The position numbers were made by a program, and so were the translations under genes. Positions 22,322 through 32,403 of a stretch of 64,000 bases of DNA are shown here, piece after piece. Below the pieces are notes generated by a model that was given only the letters and a program-made list of their open reading frames with translations, searched no databases and had not been told where the DNA came from. Numbering within the stretch: the first letter of the stretch is position 1; each line of letters starts with the position of its first letter. Origin of the DNA: Fulvia fulva (Eukaryota; Ascomycota; Dothideomycetes; Mycosphaerellales; Mycosphaerellaceae); NCBI RefSeq assembly GCF_020509005.1, contig NC_063025.1, positions 310,001 to 374,000 of the forward strand, read 5' to 3'.

Positions 22322-23640
22322 TTAGACAGCAAACTGTTGGCTGAACTGATTCCACGAAACAAGACTAACTCTAAGGCTAGGAACAAACAGGACATTTTCT
22401 AAGACAATTTGCTTTCTAGAAGGACCACCTATTACTGCACTTCCTATATGTGTAGCTTGTAGATAGCCACCCCCAACCTTGATCCACTTCCTCTTTTGAA
22501 GAGGCTTCAGTGTCCTGAATAGTGAATCTTGGTCAGTCATATGTGATGATGCACAAGAGTCAAGCAACCACTCGGACGAGGGGTACTTGCCTTTGGCTTC
22601 TATAGTGGAATGGGCAACCTCATCAACATCATCATCTTCTGATGGTATCTCAGAGTCTGATGCGTCTTCCTGGGTCGCATGGGCCCTTGCAGGCTTACTA
22701 GAGGAGGCCTTTGGCTTGCGGCTCTCCTTCATCTGCTTTGCAAGGTCCGTCATCACCTTAAGGACATCACGAAGGTTTGGTGATGATGACCTCCTACGAG
22801 GTAGTGACGGTTGTCTCTTAGCAGGGTAGGTAACCCTAGCTGGTTTGTCCTTGTTCCTAACAGCCTGCTGAGCTGCAGAAAGGTGTGGGCACTTGCTCAT
22901 AAAATGGTCACCACCGCAGAGATGGCACGTGAGCTTGCCCTAGAAACCCTTCTTAGCGAACATGGCTGTCCCTTGATGAATCATTGATTCTTGCTTCTCC
23001 CTAAGAATTGTAAGAATGTCTTGTGGTGAGAGATTCACCTGGGCATTAATTGTATCGCGAATTGAGCCAAATGAGTCTGGCAGAGCTGCTAAGAGTTGCT
23101 AGATCTTTCTGTCCTCAGTCTTGATGTCTTAGAACTGAGGCGAGATTGAAACAGCCCTCCTTGTAATTGAGCTAAGCTCCTGCTAGGCGTCATCTATAGA
23201 CTGGTCTTCTGTTATCACGAAATTGGTGTATTGCTGAAGCAAACTTCTTCCAGTAGCGAGAAGTCTTCTCTTATATTTAGCTTCAGCCCATTCCTACAAC
23301 TCCTTCGTATGCCGGATCTCGTATGTCATCTCTTGGTCATCTGTCGACAGACAGATGTACATCTTATACAGGGCCGTTGCATTGTGCCGTCTGTACGATG
23401 CCTTCCTTATCGCTTGATCTAAAGGAAGGGATGACTCCGATGATGTAGAGGGTGTCGCTATAGATAGGGTTGTAGCGGGAATGTCCGTAATGATGTCTTC
23501 GAGGACCTAGTCAACCTGCTTTGATACTAGGTGTATTCTCATCAGCTTGAACTATGTTTCGTGGTTCTCTCTTGTCAGAAGAGGTGCTGCTCTCTTTCTT
23601 ATAAACCTAGTCTCGTTCTCTATTTTTTGTAAGTTGAGGG
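22322..23640 (-). pseudogene. gag: Copia gag and protease region, broken by RIP stops
   Basis: Nucleocapsid and start of the protease. A zinc knuckle CHLCGGDHFMSKC at about 22930-22890 has spacing CX2CX3HX4C, one residue short of the usual CX2CX4HX4C. A basic Ser/Arg-rich linker follows, then the aspartic protease signature LLDSCASSHMT at about 22565-22530. A 192-codon frame (22900-22322) is open over the end of gag and the protease. The part upstream to about 23640 is gag-like but interrupted by TAG codons. Confidence 0.85.
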
Positions 23641-24114
23641 ACAGGTTGGCTGCCCTTAGGTAAAAGGATGTATTCGGTCGTACGCGATCGGATCGAAATG
23701 GGATAAACCGAACGCGAGGTTGATAGCGGAGAGGATGGCTATCCGCCGGGAAGAGGAGGAAAGTCGGTCGGTAAGGATCGTGTTAGTGCTAAGACACTAT
23801 AGCGTAACTCTCTTAGTAGAGGGGGTTTCTAAGACACTGCGGCTCTCTTAGAATGAACAGTTAGTCGATGCGAACGCGATGTCCGGAGAGCGACTCTTCT
23901 TAGTAAGCTCGCCTACTTGTCTAAGGTATTGGTATAGGCTCCCTAACTCGGAGTCTAACAGTGCCTCACTAGGCTCTTTCACGTCTTATATACACCTATA
24001 GCGCGGCTATAGCTTCCTGTACAATGCGGGTGCGGCCTCCAGTCTGCCTTCCTTTTGTTCTAAAGAGGAATAACTCTAATACGACTTTGTCGAGGGTGAA
24101 ACACCGAGTTACTA

Positions 24115-24130
24115 ACCCGGGCTTATAACC
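24115..24130 (-). other. Copia primer binding site, half-tRNA type
   Basis: Immediately inside the 5' LTR the plus strand reads ACCCGGGCTTATAACC. This matches the anticodon arm of initiator methionine tRNA (CGGGCTCATAACC) apart from the C->T expected from RIP at the CA of the anticodon. Priming by an internal fragment of tRNA-iMet is established for copia and some Ty1/copia relatives. Confidence 0.65.
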
Positions 24131-24364
24131 TGTTAAATAGGTACGAGTTGCGTAGTAGTAGAAGACGGCGGATCACACAAAAGACGAAGAAGGACCTAAT
24201 GGGATAGCGTGTATCTATATATAGTATCGCCGGTGTTAGTGTAGGTAGATACTAGGTGTCCGGATGTTTGCTAGCCTATAGGCTAGCAAACCCTAGTCAC
24301 GTGATCTAATCATATAACACACCCACACCTATATACTTGTCCTACGGCCTGTATGTTCTCAATA
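24131..24364 (-). repeat. Copia 5' LTR (234 bp)
   Basis: Plus-strand ends TGTTAAATAGG and TTCTCAATA; less mutated than its partner. Contains the same 24-bp palindrome at 24267-24290. Followed by the second TATAC (24365-24369). Confidence 0.92.
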
Positions 24365-24369
24365 TATAC

Positions 24370-25150
24370 TACCTAGATTCCTAGAGTAGCTTTAAGATAG
24401 GTATAGTAGGCTAGGTATTAACGTATATTACGTTCACGACCTAGTATCTCGGACAGATACTATACCTATAAAACAGTTCCTAGAGATATACGACGACTTA
24501 TTAAGTAATAGCGAACCGATTAACGCTCTTAATCTTCGAGCGATTACTAAAGCCTACCTACCGCTCTTTACGTACGCTCGTAGGTTCTAGCTTCTAAAGA
24601 CGCTTAAGACCCGGATACGCGGTTATCCGGGTAAGAGCATTATTAAGCGCGCCGTAGACGTCGTAACCTATCGAAAGTTTAACATCTTTAGACTTAGCGG
24701 TGCCTTTAGTAGCGCCTACTTCGATGCTTTAAATAGTACTTAGTTACGTAATTTATACGGTGAAAAACTCTAGATAGTAGTGCCCCTAGAAGAGATAGCC
24801 GAGTCTATAGAGTCTATTAAATTAGATTCCTCTAACTAGTCGCCTAATAGTAAAGAGCGTCTTGTTCTACTAGGGAAGGACGATACGATATTAATGCCTC
24901 CTAGAGCTCTAGTACTATATACTATATATATAATAGATATACTAGACCGATCTCGCGTAAATATAAAGATTAAGGTGATTATCGACGAGGACTATTTAAT
25001 CGATAGCCCTTATTAAGACGAGTAATCTACTTAAGTAGTAGCGACCCGCCTACGCTAGCGGCGGCGTAATCGTAGTATAAAAAACCCTAAAACTAAGGTC
25101 CCTTTCCCCTAAAGGTAGACCCTAGAGTTACGGAGTTACGGAGGACAACT
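24370..25150 (+). pseudogene. Large ORF of unknown function, 3' part
   Basis: After the copia target duplication the interrupted frame resumes and can be followed about 250 codons, with stops almost only at former glutamine positions. Near the end it becomes basic (several consecutive arginines near 25045-25075). The end is uncertain and set where LINE-2-like sequence seems to begin. No family recognised. Confidence 0.45.
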
Positions 25151-28100
25151 ACCTAATTAGGAAGCGCGACCCCGAATAGTAGCGAAGGATTGTAACTAAC
25201 GAGAGCTATAGCCTTACGAACATTCTATACTAAGAGTAAAACCGGGGAACAAACTAAGAAAAAACCTAGGATACAAGCTAAGGCCTACTATATAGAAAGT
25301 AGAGGCTAACGATAAACAATATAGCGTAGACGACCCTATATACGGAGGCGGAGAACTTACTAGGGGATAACGAATACCTAGCCCGGATATATAAGAACAC
25401 TATAGTATAGCTACTAGGAGCGCTAAAAGCGCTATTATACTAAATCCCGAAGACATTCTAATAAGTAACACAGAAGGTAGCCTAGAGACTAACTATATAG
25501 GTAATAGTAGTAGTAGGTAAGAATTAATCCCCTCCGAAGGTAAGTAAGGCGGTACGCCTATACATTACTAATCCGGCGGAGAAACAAGAAATCGTAGCCC
25601 TAATAAGTAAGGAGATTGTCGACAGAATCGGCCAAAAGGAGGTAGTTAGGGCGAGGGTAGAGGCAATAGGCGTAGTAAGACTCTTTACCGTTTAAGAGTC
25701 TAATAGACGAAAGCTAGAGACCTATAAGGAGTGGACTACTAAAGTCGCGAAGTAGGTACGAGTCTCCTACTAATAGTATATAGTTATCGCCTACGGGGTC
25801 CCTAGGACATTTAAGGTCGAAGACCTTCCCTACCTCTAAGTATAGAACTAGAACACCTCCCTAGGAGTACGACTAACGAAGGCGGTATAGCTATATAAGA
25901 TAGTAGACCGAGAAAAGTCGTATTTATCGCTTATTATTTAGGTAGAGACAGCGGAACAAGCTAACTAGATACTAGATAATAGGCTATTCTAGAACTACGA
26001 GAGAATAGATACGGAGATCTATTAGAGTAGCTATAGGGTACTATAATACTTCTAATACTAATAGTACGGTTATATAGCCCTAGAATACGGGGAGAAGACC
26101 CTAAGGTGTCCTTACTACGTAGGCCTATACTAGGGAAGGGAATGCCTAAAAAAGGAGAGTAGGTATATATACTACGGTAGAAGGTACCTAGCGTATTTAA
26201 GCTAATAACTAGCTAGAATAGTAGTATAAGAACGAGCGAGATAAGTAAGGATCTCTATACTAGCTAGGTACCCCTAACGATAGTAGGAGGGACCTACCGT
26301 ATATAAGGGCTTCGAGCCGAGCAAAAGGAAGAGGGTAGAAGAGACGAATAAGGGAACCTAATCGTAAACGTATCTACCTCCCGGTAGGCCTCGACACCTT
26401 AACCGGGCCGCTAACGAACTAGGCTAAATACGAATCTTTAGGGCGCCCTAGCGGCCCTAGGGCTAGCCGGATAGCGAGATATAGGCTTAGGAGACATAGT
26501 AGGTTAGCACGGAAATAGACCTTACGGATAACAAATAATACTATACGACGACATTGTTATCGTATAGTATAACGTAAACAAAAGTAGGGACAAGGTCTAG
26601 CGCTACTTTCTATAAGAGCTAGACCCGCTACGGTACTACGTTATTACGGTATAGGAACTATAGATCAACCCCTACGTAGGACTCCTAGCTACTTATAATG
26701 CCCGGAGATACTATACCGTAATTACGGGCTAACGAGGCGTTATCCCGAGGACATATATATACGTAAGTAAGACTATAGACCTTGAGTCGTAGAAGGTTTT
26801 ACTACCGTAGTAGGGTAACCTAGGAGATATAATATTAATCTAGATCGACACGATATAAGGCCCTATCTAGATCTATAACGTTTATAACCCGCTACCGCGG
26901 GGTCGGATAAGTAGGGAACTAGGAACCCTCGCCTACCTAGAGCGGACCCTAAGCTAAAGTATAAAGTAAGTACTCCTCGGCAACTTTAACCTCTACTACC
27001 TATAGTAGGGACTCGAATTCACTCCCCCGTATACGTTTCTAGGGGGAAAGCTACTAGATATAACCGTACGCTACGGAATGGCCTTAGTAATACTAAAGGG
27101 AACAGAGACGTAGAAGGCCCGTACTAGTATAAGTACGATCGACCTATACTTTCTATTACGAGAACTTAAAGAGAGACTAGTCTAATGCCGACCGAACTAC
27201 GTACTAGAAGCCTCCTTAGACTATATCTATATCTAAACGACGCTAGGGGTAAATACGATAGAGGAGCTAGTAAGCGAACTACGCCGTAACTAGAAGAAGG
27301 TACGCTAGGACGAGATAAGGGGCTTCCTAATAGCGAACCTACTATAGTATAGAGAACTCGAGACGACAGCTTAGCTAGATCAAGTAGCGGAACAGATTAC
27401 CTCGGTTATATAGTAAGTAGCGGAACAATATACGCCGTTACTCCGGCCCTTAACGTAGTAGAAGGCCTTCTAGACCCCTAAATACTCTACGAAGGTAAGG
27501 GAGGCTAGAAGGGCAAGGCGACAGTAGACGAAGGAGTATACCTAAGAGACGTAGGAGTAATACTGTCGCGCGATATAAGAGAAGAAGGCATAGATAAGAC
27601 GCGATAAGCTATAGGACTAGAGAGCGACGATCGGGCTCGTTATAGAAAACCTAGAATAGATATAGAGACTTACTAAATAGGCACGACTACCTAAAGAGTA
27701 ACAAACCCCTTACTTCCCCCTAATCGTAGACCGCGAAGGGATTGCCTAGGCTACGCCCCGGGGTAAGGCAAAAGTATTAGCCGACTATTTCTTTTCGACG
27801 TAAGTAGAGGTAGACCTTACGGATATCGACCCGAGTATATATCCGGAACTCCTAGACATAGATTAGGCGGTTAGCTCTAATATAGTAATAGGAGTTATAA
27901 GTAAGCTAAAAGGACGAAAAGCCCTAGGCCTAGATAGGATACTAAACGTACTACTAAAAGAGTATAGAGAAGAGATCGCGCCGTGCCTTATAAACCTATT
28001 TACCGCGTACCTACGGCTAGGGTATTACCCGAAGCCGTATAGAGAGTCTATAACAGTAGTACTACGTAAGCTATAGAAGGAGGACTATACTTAGCCTAAG

Positions 28101-28244
28101 TCGTATAGACTAATCGTACTTCTAAACACGATAGGGAAGGTCCTAGAAAAGATAGTAGCCTAGAGACTTACGTAGCTAGCCGAGGACAACTACGTACTCC
28201 TAGTAATATAGATAGGGGGAAGAAGCTAGCGATCGATACTAATA
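25151..28244 (+). mobile_element. LINE-2 copy a: RIP-destroyed Tad1-like LINE, 3'-truncated
   Basis: Reading TA back to CA gives an ORF1 with a CCHC-type cysteine cluster at about 26040-26190, an ORF2 start near 26390, an endonuclease-like region (about 26550-27250) and the first part of an RT (about 27830-28240). From about 27540 to 28240 it is nearly identical to the second copy at 53985-54680, so both belong to one family distinct from LINE-1. It stops abruptly at 28244, where an inverted LINE-1 tail begins, in the middle of the RT. No functional ORF remains. The left boundary is approximate. Confidence 0.8.
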
Positions 28245-30924
28245 GATAGATAGATTTGTCATTCCCCTGTTCTAGGACCCTATCCGGCCTATGCAGGTAT
28301 ATATCTATTGTTATGTACAAAGGGAAACCCGAATAGGTGAAAACCCTTCCCGCCCCCGACTACTCCTTGTCTAGATTAGCTTTCCCTCTGAACGTACGTA
28401 GTCCATGTCACTACCCCGTTAGCCCCCGCTCCTAGCCGGTCTCGTCGCGCTGCGTCGTGTCCTCTCTTCCTGCACTGCTCCTACTAGGCGGTACTGTTCT
28501 AGCCAGCCCTTCTCTAGTATCCAGTTCGTAATGCGCCGTAGGTCTTCAGCGTTGTTAAGAAGTGCCCCAATCGTCCGGTTCCTCGCCTTTGCCATCCACT
28601 CCCCCCTTCCTAGCGACCACCTCGGACAGACGAGGAGTGCGTGCCGTACGTTCTGGGAGCGATAGCCGTAGGGGCAGCTAGTATTCGTGTATCCTGGGAC
28701 CTTCCTCTATGATAGGTACCCCTGGAGGCCGATGTGTTCGCTTCGCAGTTGGGTTGCTATGCTACTCTGTGCCCTCGTAAGGCGGTAGTGGATGAGCTTC
28801 GGGGGGTGCTTGACCGCGGATTTTGTAGCTGACTATTCCTTAGGTTGTCCCGCTGGCTAAGGGCGTCTACTATGCCCTACAACCTAGTTGTTCCACCTCT
28901 CTTTCCATAGTTGCTCTACAAACGATTTCTCACCTTCCTATTGTGTTGCTAGCTGTTCGTCCCTTGCCCGGTAGTTCGGCTCGTTTCCGGGTCGAATGCC
29001 CTTATACGCTAGTACTGATTCGCGGGCCCTTACGACTGCACTGGCGATGACCTTCTGTACTAGGTACTGTGCCGACTTGCCTAAGTAGGAGGTCCGTAGT
29101 CCCTAGATGTATAGGTCGATCGGCGGTATAGCGGTCTCGTGCTTAAGCATCCTCGTTGGTGTCGACTTATATGCCCCGGTGACCTTCCTTAGGCATTGGT
29201 TTTGGATCTTCGCTAGCGGCGCGACGAGTCCCTTCGATAGGCAGGCCCTCTCGCCTAAGGACCACACTTGGCTGCCATAGGTAAGGACTGGCCGTACAAT
29301 AGCCGTATATAGAAGTCGTGACTGCCGGAAGTCCGCCCCCCATGTGGACGCAGTGAGCCTCTGGCATGATGCCATATTCTGTTCAGCTTTCCGTAATATT
29401 GCCTATACGTGCTTCCTCCACCGTAGCGCCGGGTCCACCTATAGTCCGAGGATCCTGAGCTGATTTGCCGGGTTAGTCGTGTGCCCCTGTATCTGGATAG
29501 AAGCTTGCATATTGTGGAACCGTGGCCGGCGCGTAAAGTGTATCAGATTGTACTTTTCTGGGGCAAACCGAGCCCCGTGCCTCCTAGCCCAGTCCTCGCA
29601 GATCTTGTGCTTCTCTTCTAGTAGCCTACAGTTCTCCTTAGTCGAGGAAGACCACGCTAGGATGTTTGTGTCGTCTACGAAGCCGCTCGCAGCGGTGTTC
29701 TGGGATTCTAGGGCTGGGAGCAGCGTCGCCATAAAGAAGAGGAACAGAATAGGTGCTAGCGTTGAGCCTTGCGGGATTCTAGTGTAGACTGCTTGAAATG
29801 GGCTTCTGTACTGGCCGACCAGGATCGACGTACTGCGGTTTTGGAGGTAGGACCGTACGAAGTTGACAAGCCACTCAGGGAGTCCTTTCGACCTTAGGAT
29901 GTAGAGAAGCCGCGGGTGTGACACGTAGTCGAAGGCTCCCGATATGTCTAGGCTAAGTAAGGAAGCCACCTTGTCCCTATTCTTATACCAGATGGCCTTT
30001 ACCTGAGAGGTGATAAGTTCCATCGCGGATAGCGTCGATCGCTGTGGGCGCGCACCCATCTGGGTGTCCGGGAGTAGGGAGTGTTCCTCTGCCGCCTCGG
30101 AGAGTCTCGTTGCAACCAGCTTCTCAAGCGCCTTCCTAAGAGTGTTAAGGAGCGCAATTGGGCGGTACGACTTCACCTGCGTATAGTCTTCCTTCTGCGG
30201 CTTGCGTAGGACCACTGTCGTCGATTGTTTAAAAGCTATCGGGTGGTATCCGGTCTGTAGGCAGGCGTTGAAGATCGCTGCAACTGCTGGGGCTAGTTGA
30301 TCTCTACACTTCTTTAGTAGCTCGTTTGGGATCCCATCCGGCCCCGGGGCTTTCTTCGCCGGCAACTTCCTCAGCACAGCGGTAACTTCTCCCTCGGACA
30401 CCTCCTGTTGGACCGCGATGCTAGGGGCTAGGGGAGTAGAGCTATTTATATCGCTTAGATTAGCCTCGACTAGGGGCGGGAAGAACTTACTAGCTAGTAG
30501 ACGCGCCTTAGCCTCGGGGTCGCTAACCGGGCTACTAGGCGATTATAGCGCTAGGATAGAGAAGGAGGGGCCCTATATAGGGTCCTATCGGGCCTATTTC
30601 GCTAGCTTCTATATCCTCGCTAGCTTACCGGCGATTTCTTCTACTATAGCCCTCTAGCCGACTACTTTCTCGCTCCGTATTATAGCTTTCTTCTATTAGT
30701 ATACCTCCCTATATACGTTCTAGGCCTCCTCGCTATAGCTACTCGTCTATACCCGGCGGGCTCTCCTTACTTCTCTTACTACCGTAGTATACTTCGGCGT
30801 CTAGTATAGTTTAGACTATATCGTTAGTTAGGTAAGCGGAACGTAAAGTAAGGTCGCTTTTCTTATCTCGTCTATTAACCCTTAGACTACCTCGTCTATC
30901 TCGTCTTTACTAATATATTACTAC
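28245..30924 (-). mobile_element. LINE-1 copy 2 (inverted, 5'-truncated), only partly RIP-mutated
   Basis: Reverse complement of bases about 8100-10790. Its 3' end, with an ATCT-type tail (AAATCTATCTATC on the minus strand), abuts truncated LINE-2; its 5' end is cut at 30924, where a Gypsy-B LTR begins. Bases about 28440-30420 retain many CA/TG and give long readable RT sequence, whereas 30430-30924 is saturated with TA. The mutation load thus changes sharply inside one element. Confidence 0.88.
29439..30401 (-). pseudogene. Reverse transcriptase segment of LINE-1 ORF2 (open 320 codons)
   Basis: RT domain of a Tad1-like LINE. Visible blocks are LPAKKAPGPDGIPNELLKKC near the start, VVLRKPQKEDYTQVKSYRPI, SLDISGAFDYVSHP, IPQGSTLAPILFLFF and the catalytic GFVDDTNILAW. 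It is an open fragment of a larger ORF: upstream sequence (beyond 30430) and downstream sequence (below 29439, for example the open piece 29375-29103) are separated by stops. It cannot make a full ORF2 protein, but it is the best template in the window for reading the destroyed copy at 8620-9560. Confidence 0.85.
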
Positions 30925-31400
30925 TATAGCTTAGTATATAAGCGCTAAGAATTATATACCCCGTAATATTTACTACGGGACCTAGCCCTCTAAATTTACT
31001 ACTCTACTAAACCTTAATAGATTCACTTCGGCTCGTAGCTATATAACTTACGGTACTCCCGCGAGTACCCGCGACTACGCTAGACCCTAGAAGAAGTACG
31101 TAGAAGACTCGGAACGTAGGGTAGGTTAGAATAAGGTTTTGAGCAAAGCTACTAAGCGCGGCTTCGTATAGGTTAGCCCTATTAATACGGGGACACGTAC
31201 TCGCGAGGGTCTAGCCCTATTAATACGGGGACACGTACTCGCGAGGGTCGCGTATAAGTATCCGGCCTTCCCTAGGCCTCTCTTACTTTCTTCGTCTTTC
31301 GTTTTATATAGTAATTATACTATACCCTTTATATCTACACTTCGTACCTACATTCTCGCTTTTACTCTTATATCTTATAGGCTAGGCTCTCGCCCTAACA
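30925..31400 (+). repeat. Gypsy-B LTR, isolated and 5'-truncated
   Basis: About 476 bp closely matching 50425-50868 and the reverse complement of 58059-58530, ending CTCGCCCTAACA. The first roughly 100 bp of the full LTR are absent. The flanks (ACTAC left, CCTAG right) do not form a duplication, so it is not a clean solo LTR. It contains a 38-bp unit twice in tandem (31174-31211 and 31212-31249), starting TAGCCCTATTAATACGG, not seen in the other copies. Confidence 0.8.
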
Positions 31401-31560
31401 CCTAGGGGGGTACTACTGTACTAGTTGTAGTAGTAGTGCTATAACGATATAAACTCTACTTTAGGGCTTCCTTGTTATAGCGAATGTTAGTGAGCGCTAA
31501 CCGGGCTTATAACTATTACGTTAGAAGTATAGGAAGTTATTGTACGGGCTTATATAGGGT
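31401..31560 (+). other. Fragment resembling retroelement ends
   Basis: CCTAGGGGGGTAC at 31401-31413 resembles the G-run plus TAC that precedes both gypsy LTRs here. CCGGGCTTATAAC at 31501-31513, next to TATTACG, repeats the tRNA-iMet-like primer site of the copia element. These may be remains of further LTR elements, but I cannot delimit them. Confidence 0.35.
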
Positions 31561-31630
31561 GTTTCAAAAGCAGGTTGTGTATTGCATATGTCTATCTAGA
31601 ATAGACAAGTGTTGCTCTTGAAGAGGCTAT

Positions 31631-31650
31631 AGGTGACTAATCAGTCACCT
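31631..31650. repeat. Short inverted repeat
   Basis: AGGTGACT and AGTCACCT separated by AATC. It lies at the left edge of the low-RIP island. Too short to assign. Confidence 0.6.
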
Positions 31651-31927
31651 GATTCTTAGCGTACGTGGCCTCAAGTTTTGATGATGGGATGTTGCCCATG
31701 TGCACGCTCGGATCGCGACATACCTCAGTGTGCCTGTAATGCGGGTTTGGCATTAGCGAGAGTATACTCCGAGCTCTCGGATCCGCCGAACGACTATACT
31801 AGCGATCCCGATTACGCCGATGCCGATGCCTAGCTAAAGTCTGCTAGAGACCACATCTTTCGATACCTCCTCTACGCCTTCGGATCCCTATAGTCGGGGA
31901 CATGCGGAACAGCGCTTGCTAGCTAGG

Positions 31928-32287
31928 CTAGGACGTATAAGGTATAGATCTGAACAGCCCTTGGAACAACCCGTCGAGGAAAGCTACATCTGAATCGGGT
32001 ATGTGTGCTATACGAACATAGCGTTGTAGATCCGTGAGAAGGCAGGGAATATGTGTTGAAGTAGGGCGAGATGTTAAGCTAGAAGTGTCGGAGAACTTGA
32101 TAGGCGTGGTGGTAGATGGCAGAGAAGAAGTATTAGAGACGAAAGGCGGCTGACAGAATCTCGCGGTGGCTCGCTCTGTACATTGTATAAGCAAGGTGGA
32201 CACATAACCGTCAGACCTCAATGATTGGCATCTTCTAGAGTCTCCATTGTAGTCTCCTCGTATCCATTGTACTAAGCTCTCCGGCAA
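31928..32287 (-). CDS. Weak hypothetical ORF (119 codons)
   Basis: Open frame MPESLVQWIRGDYNGDSRRC..., Ser/Thr-rich in the middle, no recognised motif. It lies 117 bp downstream of the PD-(D/E)XK-like gene on the same strand. It could be a small protein, a remnant exon or chance. Confidence 0.2.
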   Translation of the reverse strand: MPESLVQWIRGDYNGDSRRCQSLRSDGYVSTLLIQCTERATARFCQPPFVSNTSSLPSTTTPIKFSDTSSLTSRPTSTHIPCLLTDLQRYVRIAHIPDSDVAFLDGLFQGLFRSIPYTS

Positions 32288-32403
32288 AGTTCAGACCATC
32301 CGTCTCCTCTTGTTCTAGCGTTGCTACCACTACTATAACCCTCCCTGCTATCGTTTCCACTATACGCCTCGAAGACCTAGTAGACCGAGGATCCTGTTGG
32401 GGT

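Larger units (their letters stand above)
18828..24364 (-). mobile_element. Ty1/copia LTR retrotransposon, full length, partly RIP-mutated
   Basis: 5537 bp flanked by two 234-bp LTRs and a TATAC duplication, with coding sequence on the minus strand. Domain order from the 5' end (24364 downwards) is gag with CCHC knuckle, aspartic protease, GAG-pre-integrase, integrase, RT, RNase H. Integrase before RT defines copia (Pseudoviridae). RIP is lighter than in the gypsy and LINE copies: segments of 75-192 codons remain open, but scattered TAG stops disable it. It sits inside the decayed ORF 17471-25150, so it inserted after that sequence was present. Confidence 0.93.

Noticed and set aside
30925..31400. 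Clean solo LTR
   Set aside because: The first roughly 100 bp of the LTR are missing and the flanking pentamers differ, so it is recorded as a truncated LTR instead.
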